Shown here piece after piece: positions 1 to 7,095 of a DNA stretch of 8,038 nucleotides. The notes under the pieces were generated by a model, which worked only from the letters and a program-made list of their open reading frames with translations, had not been told where the DNA came from and made no database searches. The position numbers and the translations under genes were made by a program. This DNA is from DATLBY01 sp035526665. Lineage in GTDB: Bacteria; Acidobacteriota; Terriglobia; Bryobacterales; Bryobacteraceae. The stretch spans positions 1 to 8,038 of the forward strand of contig DATLBY010000135.1 of assembly GCA_035526665.1 (NCBI GenBank), written 5' to 3'. Position 1 is the first letter of the stretch. Each line of letters begins with the position of its first letter.

Positions 1-759
1 CGCGCCATCCTATTCGGATATGCCTGTCACAACACTTCACTTGGCAACTATCAGTTAAACGGCGACTGGGCAGGCTTCGCGCAAGAAGAAATAGAGACGC
101 GCCATCCGGGAGCAGTCGCGCTGTTCGTGCAAGGCTGCGGAGCCGACATCAATCCGATTCCCCGTTACCAGGGCAACGATCCCGAGTTGTCTACATACGC
201 CGTGGAATTACCGCGCATGTATGGCAAGATTCTGGGCGCAGCCGTGGATCTCGCGCTGCATGATCCCGGCAAGCCGCTCACCAGCTCGCTAAACACGGCC
301 TTCCGCCTGATCGATCTACCTTTCCACAATCCTCCCACCCGTCAGGAATTGCTACGCCGCCTGGAGGAGAAGGGGGAGGCCAACGCATCACGCCGGCGCC
401 ATGCCCAGTACATGCTTTCCATAATCGATCGCAACGGGAAGCTCCCGGATCACTATCCCTATCCCGTTCAAGTTTGGCAGTTCGGAAAAGAACTCAGCCT
501 CATCGCACTGGGTGGTGAGGTGGTAGTCGATTACTCTCTCCGTCTGAAGGCGCAGCACGGGTGGAACAATACCTGGGTTGCGGGATACTGTAATGATGTA
601 TTCGCCTACATTCCGTCCCGTAGAGTTCTGATGGAGGGCGGGTATGAAGGTGGAGGCGCCATGATCCCGTACGGCCAGCCTGGGCCGTTCGGTAGCGCTG
701 TAGAAGAGCTCATCGTTGAGCAGGTAGACGATTTGATCCAAGATACGCGCAACCGATAA
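1..759 (+). CDS. Neutral/alkaline ceramidase-like hydrolase, C-terminal part (5' end outside window)
   Basis: The frame is open from base 1 to the TAA at 757-759, giving 252 visible residues; the N-terminal half is missing. The protein resembles the neutral/alkaline (non-lysosomal) ceramidase family, zinc amidases that are usually exported. Recognisable pieces are ACHNTSL with a probable zinc-binding His at visible residue 10, GDWAGFA, FVQGCGADINP at residues 42-52, LGGE with a probable zinc-binding Glu at 173, and a probable zinc-binding Tyr at 203 in DVFAYIPS. In characterised ceramidases the catalytic Ser lies in a GDxSP motif. The aligned residue here is Asn51, so this may be a paralogue acting on another amide or ester rather than a true ceramidase. 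That alignment is by eye. The TonB-dependent receptor starts 17 bases downstream on the same strand, so the two are probably co-transcribed. I am confident of the family and unsure of the substrate. Confidence 0.85.
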   Translation, partial: RAILFGYACHNTSLGNYQLNGDWAGFAQEEIETRHPGAVALFVQGCGADINPIPRYQGNDPELSTYAVELPRMYGKILGAAVDLALHDPGKPLTSSLNTAFRLIDLPFHNPPTRQELLRRLEEKGEANASRRRHAQYMLSIIDRNGKLPDHYPYPVQVWQFGKELSLIALGGEVVVDYSLRLKAQHGWNNTWVAGYCNDVFAYIPSRRVLMEGGYEGGGAMIPYGQPGPFGSAVEELIVEQVDDLIQDTRNR

Positions 760-765
760 TTTTTT

Positions 766-770
766 GGAGG
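766..770 (+). promoter_or_regulatory. Ribosome binding site of the TonB-dependent receptor
   Basis: A perfect GGAGG core lies six bases before the ATG at 777, inside the 17-base gap after the ceramidase-like gene. It fixes the receptor start at 777, which is also where a signal peptide begins. An overlapping ATG at 764 in another frame opens only an 84-codon frame and has no such site. Confidence 0.85.
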
Positions 771-776
771 ATTCCC

Positions 777-3700
777 ATGCTTCATTGCAGTTTCCGGCGA
801 GCGGCCGCTCTCTTCTTATTGGCCGTTTCGTTTTGCACGGCCCAAGTGGCATCCCGCGTCGACGGCACGGTACGCGACGCCTCCGACGCCCCTATGCAAG
901 GGGTAAAGGTCACCATCGCGGATGTGAATCGCGGCACAACGTTGAGCACTGCCAGCAACGAGTCAGGCCGGTATTCGTTCCCCAACATGACGGTGGGCGA
1001 TTATCAGGTAACGGCTGAATCCGCGGGCTTCAAAAAGGCGAACAGCACGAAATTCAAGCTGGATGTGAACGCCACGGTCGACATCGACATCCGGATGGAG
1101 GTGGGCCAGCTCACCGACACTGTGGAGGTGGCCGCCTACGCGCCCATGCTGCAAACCAACGACTCGCAGGTGGGCAACCTCATCGACAACAAAAAGATTG
1201 TGGAGCTGCCGCTGCAGGCCCGCGATTTTATGCAATTGAGCGTCATGTCACCCGGCGTGGCGGAAAATAACGGCAACAAGCGCCACCAGACCGAGCGGGC
1301 TACATGGCAGGGGTCCTTCAGTGTCCACGGCCACAACCCGGAATACAATCAGTACCTCTTCGACGGTGTTTCCGGCAAAGAGGCATCCCACCAGACGAAC
1401 ATTTTGTCGCCCTCGGTAGACGCTATTCAGGAGATCAAGGTGGAGACCGCAAATTACAGCGCCGAGTTCGGGAGCGAAGCCGGCGGACAGGTGAATGTCG
1501 TCACTAAATCCGGCACCAACCAATTTCATGGCGTGCTGTTCGAGTTCCTCCGCAACGACAAACTCGACGCGCGCGACAGCTATGCCGACAAGAAGGCGGA
1601 GCTGCGCCGGAACACGTTCGGCGGAACCCTGGGTGGACCGATCCGCCGCGACAAGACATTTTTCTTCGGCTCCTGGGAGTCGATGCGGCTGCGGCAGGGC
1701 TTCACCCAGAACACCACCGTGCCAACGGCGGCAATGCGTTCCGGGGATTTTTCCAGCCTGCTCCTGACCGATGCCTCAAGCCGGACGCCGATTACGCTGT
1801 ATGACTGGGCCACGGGATCGCCGTTTCCGGGGAACGTCATTCCAGCCAGCCGCATGCACCCGCTGGGCGTAAATTTCCTGAACAAATTCATCCCACTGCC
1901 GAACCGCCCAGGCATCGGGGGTATTCTGCCGAATTCTAACTATCAGTCGCTGGCGCCGCAGCAAACCTCCACGGACCAGTTCATCACCCGCGTGGATCAC
2001 ACCCTCCGCTTGCAGGATCGCATCTACGGCCGCTACGCGATTTCCGACACTTCTACCATTGGGCCTCCGGTCTGGCCCACTTTCGGCTACTCGCACAATC
2101 TGCGCGGTCAGCATGGAGTCTTGAACTACTCACACACATTCGGACCGACCACCATCAACGAGTTCCGTTTCGGCTATAGCCGCTTTTTTCAACACGAGCT
2201 GGTGGAGAGCGCCTTCAAGGAAGATGTGTCGGAGCAGCTCGGATTGAAGGGAACATGCCGCGCCTCCCCGGCCTGCTGGCACGCGCCTTATTTTTCGGTG
2301 CAGGACTTCAGTCTGTTCGGCAATCCGAGCGGCCAAACCCAGGGTCAGGGGGTATCGGGCCCTCGCGGCTGGAAGAGCGAGATTTTTCAAATTCACGAGA
2401 GCCTGCTGATGGTGCGCGGCACGCATGAAATCCGTATCGGCTTCACCGGCAACCGCTACCGCGACACATTCATCGAAGCGATCCGGCCGGCGGGGCAGCA
2501 CAACTTCAACGGTCAGTGGACTGCGGGTCCCGGGTCGCGCGGATTTGCCCTGGCCGATATGCTCATGGGGTTGCCGCGTGAAATTCTGGCGAGCGTTGAT
2601 ATTTTCGATCCCAATTTCCGCAATAGCCAGTTGATGCCGTGGGTACAGGACGATTGGAAAGTGACGCGCCGGCTGACGTTGAATCTCGGCCTGCGCTATG
2701 AATGGTTTGGGCGGCTGGCTTCAAATCGCGACAAAATTTCGAACGTGTTGTTCACCGGCCCGAACACAGCGCGGATCATCACGCCCGCCGACCGGCCGTC
2801 CGACGTCGGGCGCGGCCTGGTCCGCAACGACAATAATAATTTTGCACCGCGTGTCGGCTTCGCCTACCAACTGGCCCCGAAAATGGTGTTTCGGGGGGCC
2901 TACGGTATTTTCTACCAGCGATATTCGGCACAGGGACCGATCAATATGTCGATCAACACCCCGTTCGTGCGCTCCGGGGACGTATTTCTCGGCGTAAACA
3001 ATACGGACTACAGGACGTACCCGATCGACAATCTGACGCCCGTAGTAAACTTTGTCGCTCCGGGCAGCCGGCCGAGTGTCACCGGCATCGACATTAACGA
3101 CCGCGAAGGAATGGTGCATCAATGGAACAGCTACCTGGAAAGAACGCTAACTGAGAGCCTGGTACTGAAGCTGGGCTACGTGGGCACAAAGTCGACCAGG
3201 CTCGATCTGGCCCGCAATCCCAATGCGCCCCTGCCCGGTCCTGGCGACGTCCAGTCACGCCGGCCGTACCCTAACCTGAGCTCCGTCACGTTCTATAAGT
3301 CCGAGGGCTTCTCCACTTACCATGGACTGGAGCTGGGTGCGGTGCAGCGATTTTCCAAAGGCGCAACGCTCTCGGCCGGCTACACCTGGTCGCGAACCAT
3401 CGATAACCGCGCTCCTACCGGCATCGACCCGTACAATACCTCGTTAGACAAAGGACTCTCGCCTTTTCATCTGGCTCATCGATTCTTTACAGCCGGTGTT
3501 TGGGAGCTTCCCTTTGGACGCGGGCGCAGCTACGGCTCCAATATGAGCCGGTTCGCGGATGCCTTCATCGGTGGCTGGCAAACGAGCGCATTTATTGTAT
3601 TGGAAACCGGTAATCCGCTCACGATCACCACGCTGGGTGACAATCTGAATACCAGCGGGGGCTACCTCCAGGTGCCCAACCGCACCGGCCAGCCAAACCT

Positions 3701-4016
3701 TCCAGCCGGCGACCGGACCCGCTCCAGGTTTTTTAACACCGATGTGTTTCAGCGGCCGGCGCAGTACGTAATCGGCAATGGCGGCCGCAATACGCTCATC
3801 GGTCCCGGCAGCCGGAACCTGGACCTTTCCTTTAGCAAGCAGTTCGCATTGACAGAGAAGACATCGCTCCAGTTCCGCACGGAAATGTTCAACGCATTCA
3901 ATCACCCGAATTGGGGCGCGCCGGGAACCACGCTGGGAACAGCGTCATTCGGCGTGATCTCGTCGAACAGCAATCTGCCGCGCGACATTCAGTTCGGGTT
4001 GAAACTGCGCTACTGA
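777..4016 (+). CDS. Oar-like TonB-dependent outer membrane receptor with carboxypeptidase-regulatory-like domain
   Basis: This complete 1079-residue protein is an outer-membrane beta-barrel that would use TonB energy to import a large or scarce substrate. Residues 1-22 form a signal peptide (RRAAALFLLAVSFC, likely cut after CTA). Residues about 25-108 are a carboxypeptidase regulatory-like beta-sandwich (VDGTVRDASDAPMQGVKVTI, then SGRYSFPNMTVGDYQV). The plug spans about 125-246, with LPLQARDF, NQYLFDGV, IQEIKVETANYSAEFG and GGQVNVVTKSGTNQFHG. From there to the end are alternating barrel strands such as RNTFGGTLGGPIRRDKTFFF near 279-297 and LNLGLRYEWFGR. It ends in FGLKLRY with a terminal aromatic residue, as expected for recognition by the Bam machinery. 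The length is usual for Acidobacteriota Oar-type receptors. No clear TonB box is visible. C494 and C500 could form a small disulfide loop. The ligand is unknown. The stop is one base from the convergent rid gene. Confidence 0.95.
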   Translation: MLHCSFRRAAALFLLAVSFCTAQVASRVDGTVRDASDAPMQGVKVTIADVNRGTTLSTASNESGRYSFPNMTVGDYQVTAESAGFKKANSTKFKLDVNATVDIDIRMEVGQLTDTVEVAAYAPMLQTNDSQVGNLIDNKKIVELPLQARDFMQLSVMSPGVAENNGNKRHQTERATWQGSFSVHGHNPEYNQYLFDGVSGKEASHQTNILSPSVDAIQEIKVETANYSAEFGSEAGGQVNVVTKSGTNQFHGVLFEFLRNDKLDARDSYADKKAELRRNTFGGTLGGPIRRDKTFFFGSWESMRLRQGFTQNTTVPTAAMRSGDFSSLLLTDASSRTPITLYDWATGSPFPGNVIPASRMHPLGVNFLNKFIPLPNRPGIGGILPNSNYQSLAPQQTSTDQFITRVDHTLRLQDRIYGRYAISDTSTIGPPVWPTFGYSHNLRGQHGVLNYSHTFGPTTINEFRFGYSRFFQHELVESAFKEDVSEQLGLKGTCRASPACWHAPYFSVQDFSLFGNPSGQTQGQGVSGPRGWKSEIFQIHESLLMVRGTHEIRIGFTGNRYRDTFIEAIRPAGQHNFNGQWTAGPGSRGFALADMLMGLPREILASVDIFDPNFRNSQLMPWVQDDWKVTRRLTLNLGLRYEWFGRLASNRDKISNVLFTGPNTARIITPADRPSDVGRGLVRNDNNNFAPRVGFAYQLAPKMVFRGAYGIFYQRYSAQGPINMSINTPFVRSGDVFLGVNNTDYRTYPIDNLTPVVNFVAPGSRPSVTGIDINDREGMVHQWNSYLERTLTESLVLKLGYVGTKSTRLDLARNPNAPLPGPGDVQSRRPYPNLSSVTFYKSEGFSTYHGLELGAVQRFSKGATLSAGYTWSRTIDNRAPTGIDPYNTSLDKGLSPFHLAHRFFTAGVWELPFGRGRSYGSNMSRFADAFIGGWQTSAFIVLETGNPLTITTLGDNLNTSGGYLQVPNRTGQPNLPAGDRTRSRFFNTDVFQRPAQYVIGNGGRNTLIGPGSRNLDLSFSKQFALTEKTSLQFRTEMFNAFNHPNWGAPGTTLGTASFGVISSNSNLPRDIQFGLKLRY

Positions 4017-4017
4017 T

Positions 4018-4482
4018 CTATTCCGGAACTACGGCGATGGCCTCGACTTCCAGCAGCAGCCCGCTGCTCAAACCGGCTTGGACCAGGGTCGCGGCCGGGG
4101 GATGCTCCATGTCGAGATACTGGGCGCGCACGCGGCGCAGCTCTCCCGTGTTCGCCAGATCCCGGACGAAGTAATTAATTTTCACTACGTCTTTGAAACT
4201 TGCCCCGGCCAGCGCCAGGCAGCGCTTCAGGTCCTCAAAAGTGTTCGTTGCCTGCGTGCTGAAATCGGCGGGCATGGCGCCATCCTTGGCCGCTCCGGCG
4301 CGGCCGGAGATGAAAATCATCCGTCCCGGAGGCGACGAGACCACATGGGTATACCCTGGAGGCTTTTGTCCATCCAGATTCAAAAACTGTTTAATCGTTT
4401 TTTTCGCCGGTTTTGCCATGGCGCCTCCGAGCAAAGCCGCTACAAAAGATCCGGCGATGATTGCTGTTGTCTTTGTCCGCAT
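4018..4482 (-). CDS. Exported single-domain RidA/YjgF-family protein lacking the catalytic Arg
   Basis: The protein has 154 residues from the ATG at 4480-4482. A second in-frame ATG at 4555-4557 would add 25 polar residues in front of the signal peptide; I reject it because a canonical leader begins at MRTKTTAIIAGS, with hydrophobic core FVAALLGGAMA and likely cleavage after residue 23. No Shine-Dalgarno site is visible for either start. The mature part is a full RidA fold: FISGRAG at 57-63, DLKRCLALAGASFKDVVKIN at 84-103, FVRDLAN and LEVEAIAVV near the end. Canonical RidA enamine/imine deaminases have Arg in a PARS/T motif; here the sequence is PPAAT, with Ala131 at that place, while Glu145 is kept. 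By family knowledge such members lack the standard imine deaminase activity, so the role is open. It is divergent from the amidohydrolase gene and may share its regulation. An A7 run (4398-4404) lies just after the leader. Confidence 0.88.
   Translation of the reverse strand: MRTKTTAIIAGSFVAALLGGAMAKPAKKTIKQFLNLDGQKPPGYTHVVSSPPGRMIFISGRAGAAKDGAMPADFSTQATNTFEDLKRCLALAGASFKDVVKINYFVRDLANTGELRRVRAQYLDMEHPPAATLVQAGLSSGLLLEVEAIAVVPE
4398..4404 (-). other. A7 homopolymer (coding strand) at the mature start of the single RidA gene
   Basis: Seven consecutive A encode Lys-Lys-Thr (AAA AAA ACG) just after the signal peptide. Losing one A leads to a TGA within about seven codons, and gaining one leads to a TAA within three. 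Any slippage would abolish the RidA domain. Confidence 0.55.
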
Positions 4483-4570
4483 TTGCGGAAAAGGATACCA
4501 TGAAACTCTGTACTTCAATGCTGTACACTGACCGTTTGCAGTTCTATTTGGGCACATTAGGAGCTTTTAC
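4483..4570. promoter_or_regulatory. Divergent intergenic region between rid gene and amidohydrolase-lyase operon
   Basis: These 88 bases separate two divergent gene starts, so promoters for both directions should lie here or reach into the rid coding start. The region is visibly richer in A and T than its surroundings. I found no convincing sigma-70 boxes: TACACT at 4524-4529 is only a partial -10 match and has no good -35. The direct repeat CTGTAC occurs at 4508-4513 and 4521-4526, 13 bases apart, and could be part of an operator. Confidence 0.45.
4559..4563 (+). promoter_or_regulatory. Ribosome binding site deciding a GTG start for the amidohydrolase
   Basis: AGGAG lies seven bases before the GTG at 4571-4573. 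No in-frame ATG exists near the beginning, and the signal peptide starts exactly at this GTG, so the non-ATG start is well supported. Confidence 0.8.
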
Positions 4571-5815
4571 GTGCGTATCCTGTTTGCACTCCTCGCCGCA
4601 TCGTCGCTAACAGCGCAGGGCCAATATGATCTGCTCCTCAAGGGCGGTCATGTCATCGATGCCAAAAACGGCATCAACGGTGTTCGCGATGTGGCCATCG
4701 CAGGCGGAAAGATTGCGGCGGTCGCCGTGAATATTCCCGCGGACCGCGCCCGGTCCGTGGTGGATGCGGCTTCGCTTTACGTCACCCCCGGACTCGTGGA
4801 TATTCATGTCCACGTGTTCGCCGGCAGTATGCAGAGCGAGTATACCGGCGCAAATAGCATCCGGCCGGATGGGTTCACCTTCCGGAGCGGCGTCACCACA
4901 GCGGTGGACGCCGGAAGCTCAGGCTGGCGCAACTTCGAGCAGTTCAAAACAGATATCATCGACCGGTCGCGGACGCGCGTGCTCGCGATGCTGAACATCG
5001 TGGGGCATGGGATGGGCGGCCGGGCCGACGTGGAACAGAACACCGCGGACATGGACGCGAAAAATACCGCAGAAGTAGCGAAGCGCTATTCCGATATCGT
5101 TGTCGGCATTAAGATCGCCCACTATAAGGGGCCGGAATGGCTTGCCGTGGAACGCGCGGTGGAAGCCGGCAAAATGGCGGATGTTCCCGTAATGGTAGAT
5201 TTTGCGGATTTCCGCGAGGAGCGGCCATTTCAGGATTTGGTGGGGAGCAAGCTCCGCCCCGGCGATATTTATACCCACACCTATCTCCGGGCGGTACCCA
5301 TGCTGGATGGGAAGGGCAAGGTTCTGCCCTACCTTTTCCAAGCGCAGAAGCGCGGCGTTATTTTCGATGTCGGCCATGGGGCCGGGAGCTTTTCGTGGAA
5401 GCAGGCAGCGCCGGCGGTGCGCCAGGGCTTCTATCCCAATTCGATTTCCACCGACCTTCATGTGGACAGCATGAATGCAGGCATGAAGGACATGCTGAAC
5501 GTGGCTTCCAAATTTTTAGCTTTGGGAATGCCACTGCATGAAGTAATTGCGCGCTGTACCTGGAATCCGGCGCGCGAGATCCGGCGCGAACAGTACGGGC
5601 ACCTCAGCCCCGGTGCGGTGGCTGATATCGCTGTCCTGCGGCTTGAGAAGGGCAGCTTCGGTTTTGTAGACTCGGCCCGCCTGCGCATGCCCGGCAAGGA
5701 AAAGCTGGTGGCCGAAATGACGATTAAGGATGGGCGGATCGTGTGGGACCTGAATGGGCTGTCCAGTCCGCTTTGGGATGCAACCCCTCCGCCCCAGCAA
5801 ACGAGGTTGAAATGA
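4571..5815 (+). CDS. Secreted amidohydrolase/deacetylase family metallohydrolase (dihydroorotase-like class)
   Basis: This 414-residue protein of the amidohydrolase superfamily is most like the EF_0837/cog3964 group often labelled dihydroorotase or deacetylase. It starts at GTG 4571 with a short signal peptide (RILFALLAASSLTA, likely cut before QGQ), so it is probably periplasmic. The N-terminal strand block DLLLKGGHVIDAKNG is typical of the composite beta domain. Probable binuclear metal ligands are H79 and H81 in DIHVH, K181 in VVGIKIAHYKG (expected to be carboxylated), H236 in YTHTYL, H269 in DVGHGAG and catalytic D295 in STDLHVD. The C-terminal part returns to the beta domain with LSPGAVADIAVLRLEKG. 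The family cleaves N-acyl or ester bonds; cog3964 members are known to be misannotated as dihydroorotases. Its TGA overlaps the next gene's ATG (ATGA, 5812-5815), which implies translational coupling to the PLP enzyme. The substrate is unknown. Confidence 0.9.
   Translation: MRILFALLAASSLTAQGQYDLLLKGGHVIDAKNGINGVRDVAIAGGKIAAVAVNIPADRARSVVDAASLYVTPGLVDIHVHVFAGSMQSEYTGANSIRPDGFTFRSGVTTAVDAGSSGWRNFEQFKTDIIDRSRTRVLAMLNIVGHGMGGRADVEQNTADMDAKNTAEVAKRYSDIVVGIKIAHYKGPEWLAVERAVEAGKMADVPVMVDFADFREERPFQDLVGSKLRPGDIYTHTYLRAVPMLDGKGKVLPYLFQAQKRGVIFDVGHGAGSFSWKQAAPAVRQGFYPNSISTDLHVDSMNAGMKDMLNVASKFLALGMPLHEVIARCTWNPAREIRREQYGHLSPGAVADIAVLRLEKGSFGFVDSARLRMPGKEKLVAEMTIKDGRIVWDLNGLSSPLWDATPPPQQTRLK
5803..5806 (+). 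promoter_or_regulatory. Ribosome binding site of the SelA-like PLP enzyme
   Basis: GAGG lies within the end of the amidohydrolase gene, five bases before the ATG at 5812. It favours this start over the upstream in-frame ATG at 5743, which would add 23 residues in front of a Tat-like leader. Confidence 0.7.
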
Positions 5816-7086
5816 ATCGCAGATTGTGGATCAAGTGGCTGGCGGCTGCTCCGGTGTACGGGGCGATTGCAGGACAGGCCCTGTCGCAGAAGCTTTATGC
5901 GGCTACGGGCAAAGCTGCCGCGGTCGATGTGTACGGGAAACTGGGCGTCCGGCCCTTCATCAATGCCCGGGGCACGTGGACCTATCTGAGCGGTTCACTG
6001 GAACTGCCCGAGGTTCGCAAAGCAATGGGGGCCGCAGGTGAACATTTCGTAGACATGTTCGAGTTGCAGCGCGCCGCCGGCAAGCGTCTCGCCGAGTTAT
6101 CCGGGGCGGAGTCGGGAATCGTAACCTCGGGCGCTGCCGGGGCCATGGCGGTGGCCACCGCGGCCTGCATGGCTGGAACGGACCCGGCCAAGGTGTGGCA
6201 GTTGCCGGACACTACCGGCATGAAAAATGAAGTGGTGATGCTCGGCGGGAGAAGCGCCTTCGATAGCGCCATCCGCCTGACAGGCGCCAAGCTGGTAGTG
6301 ATCCGTAAACTCGAGGATTTGCCGGCTGCGCTGAACGAACGCACCGCCATGATTTATACCACTTGGCTGGGAGAGAGACTGCAGAGCGCTCTTGTCGTGG
6401 CGCGCAAGGCGGGGGTGCCGCTGATGCTCGACGATGCAGCGGGCATTCCACCGATCGAAAACCTCTCGCTCTACGCCAAGATGGGCGTGGACCTGTTTTG
6501 CTTCTCGGGCGGCAAGGGTCTTCGGGGGCCGCAGTGTTCAGGTATTTTGCTTGGACGTAAGCATCTGATGGAGGCTGCACTCGCGCAATCCAGCCCGTGG
6601 GAAGGGGCCGTCTGCCGCGCGATGAAGGTAGGCAAGGAAGAAATCGTGGGTGTGTTGGCTGCGGTCGAGGCCTGGACCAAGCAGGATCTGGCGGCGCTCA
6701 ATAAGGAATGGTCACGGCGCGTGGAGCGGATTGCCAAGATCGTGGAGACCACGCGCGGGGTGACAACCGAGATCAAGATTCCGGAAGACGGCAATCGTTA
6801 CCCGACCCTGACTGTGAAATGGGACGAGCAGGCGTGGGGATTCACGGTTGCCGACTGTGACAAAGCGCTGCGCGACGGCACTCCGCGGATCGAAGTGTTG
6901 ACCTCGAGCAATCCGAGCTTAGTGCCTGCGGTGCACGAAGGTTGGCAGGCGGGCCGCAAACAGACTGTCAGCCGGCCCGATCAGCTGCAGATTATCTCCA
7001 TGACTCTGCAGGAAGGTGAAGAACTCATTGTCGGCCGGCGGCTACGGGATATTTTAAGCGCCGCCGGCAAAAAGAAGACAGCGTAA
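5812..7086 (+). CDS. Exported SelA-like PLP-dependent enzyme (DgaE-type ammonia-lyase family)
   Basis: This 424-residue fold-type I PLP protein is related to selenocysteine synthase SelA and closest in pattern to D-glucosaminate-6-phosphate ammonia-lyase (DgaE, selA_rel). The start at 5812 is fixed by GAGG, the ATGA overlap and the leader. MNRRLWIKWLAAAP fits the twin-arginine pattern (RR-x-hydrophobic-hydrophobic-K) and is followed by a hydrophobic stretch to about residue 24. Family motifs in order are GVRPFINARGTWTYLSGSL at 45-63, VTSGAAGAMAVATAA at 104-118, GGRSAFDSAIRLTGAK at 145-160, LMLDDAAG at 204-211 with Asp207 or Asp208 likely binding the pyridine nitrogen, and FSGGKGLRGPQ with Schiff-base Lys235. 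A true SelA is unlikely: it is cytosolic and works with selenocysteine tRNA genes. The expected chemistry is beta-elimination or dehydration with ammonia loss from an amino acid or amino sugar acid, perhaps after deacylation by the coupled amidohydrolase. The stop is nine bases from the convergent tandem RidA gene. Confidence 0.88.
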   Translation: MNRRLWIKWLAAAPVYGAIAGQALSQKLYAATGKAAAVDVYGKLGVRPFINARGTWTYLSGSLELPEVRKAMGAAGEHFVDMFELQRAAGKRLAELSGAESGIVTSGAAGAMAVATAACMAGTDPAKVWQLPDTTGMKNEVVMLGGRSAFDSAIRLTGAKLVVIRKLEDLPAALNERTAMIYTTWLGERLQSALVVARKAGVPLMLDDAAGIPPIENLSLYAKMGVDLFCFSGGKGLRGPQCSGILLGRKHLMEAALAQSSPWEGAVCRAMKVGKEEIVGVLAAVEAWTKQDLAALNKEWSRRVERIAKIVETTRGVTTEIKIPEDGNRYPTLTVKWDEQAWGFTVADCDKALRDGTPRIEVLTSSNPSLVPAVHEGWQAGRKQTVSRPDQLQIISMTLQEGEELIVGRRLRDILSAAGKKKTA

Positions 7087-7095
7087 ACCTGGGGC

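Noticed and set aside
4492..4518. Possible minus-strand sigma-70 promoter, TTGAAG then TATCCT
   Set aside because: The spacing is 15 bases and the -10 match is weak. It would also imply a leaderless transcript starting at the ATG. This is not better than chance in this AT-richer spacer.
4483..4557. Longer start for the single RidA protein at the ATG 4555-4557
   Set aside because: It would put 25 polar residues ahead of a clear signal peptide, has no ribosome binding site, and would leave only 13 bases before the divergent gene.
4919..5461. 180-codon open frame opposite the amidohydrolase
   Set aside because: It is a shadow on the other strand of a well-supported enzyme gene, with no recognisable domain and no ribosome binding site. 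Such frames are common in GC-rich DNA.
5743..5811. Upstream in-frame ATG start for the SelA-like enzyme
   Set aside because: It lies deep inside the amidohydrolase gene, while the ATG at 5812 has GAGG at good spacing, an ATGA overlap and a Tat-like leader.
4571..5815. Dihydroorotase of pyrimidine synthesis (pyrC)
   Set aside because: It has a signal peptide, no other pyrimidine genes nearby and a PLP lyase partner. The motif pattern matches the deacetylase-type group that is often misnamed dihydroorotase.
5812..7086. True selenocysteine synthase (selA)
   Set aside because: The gene has an export-type leader, and no selB or selenocysteine tRNA gene is visible nearby. Its partner is an amidohydrolase, as for DgaE-type lyases.
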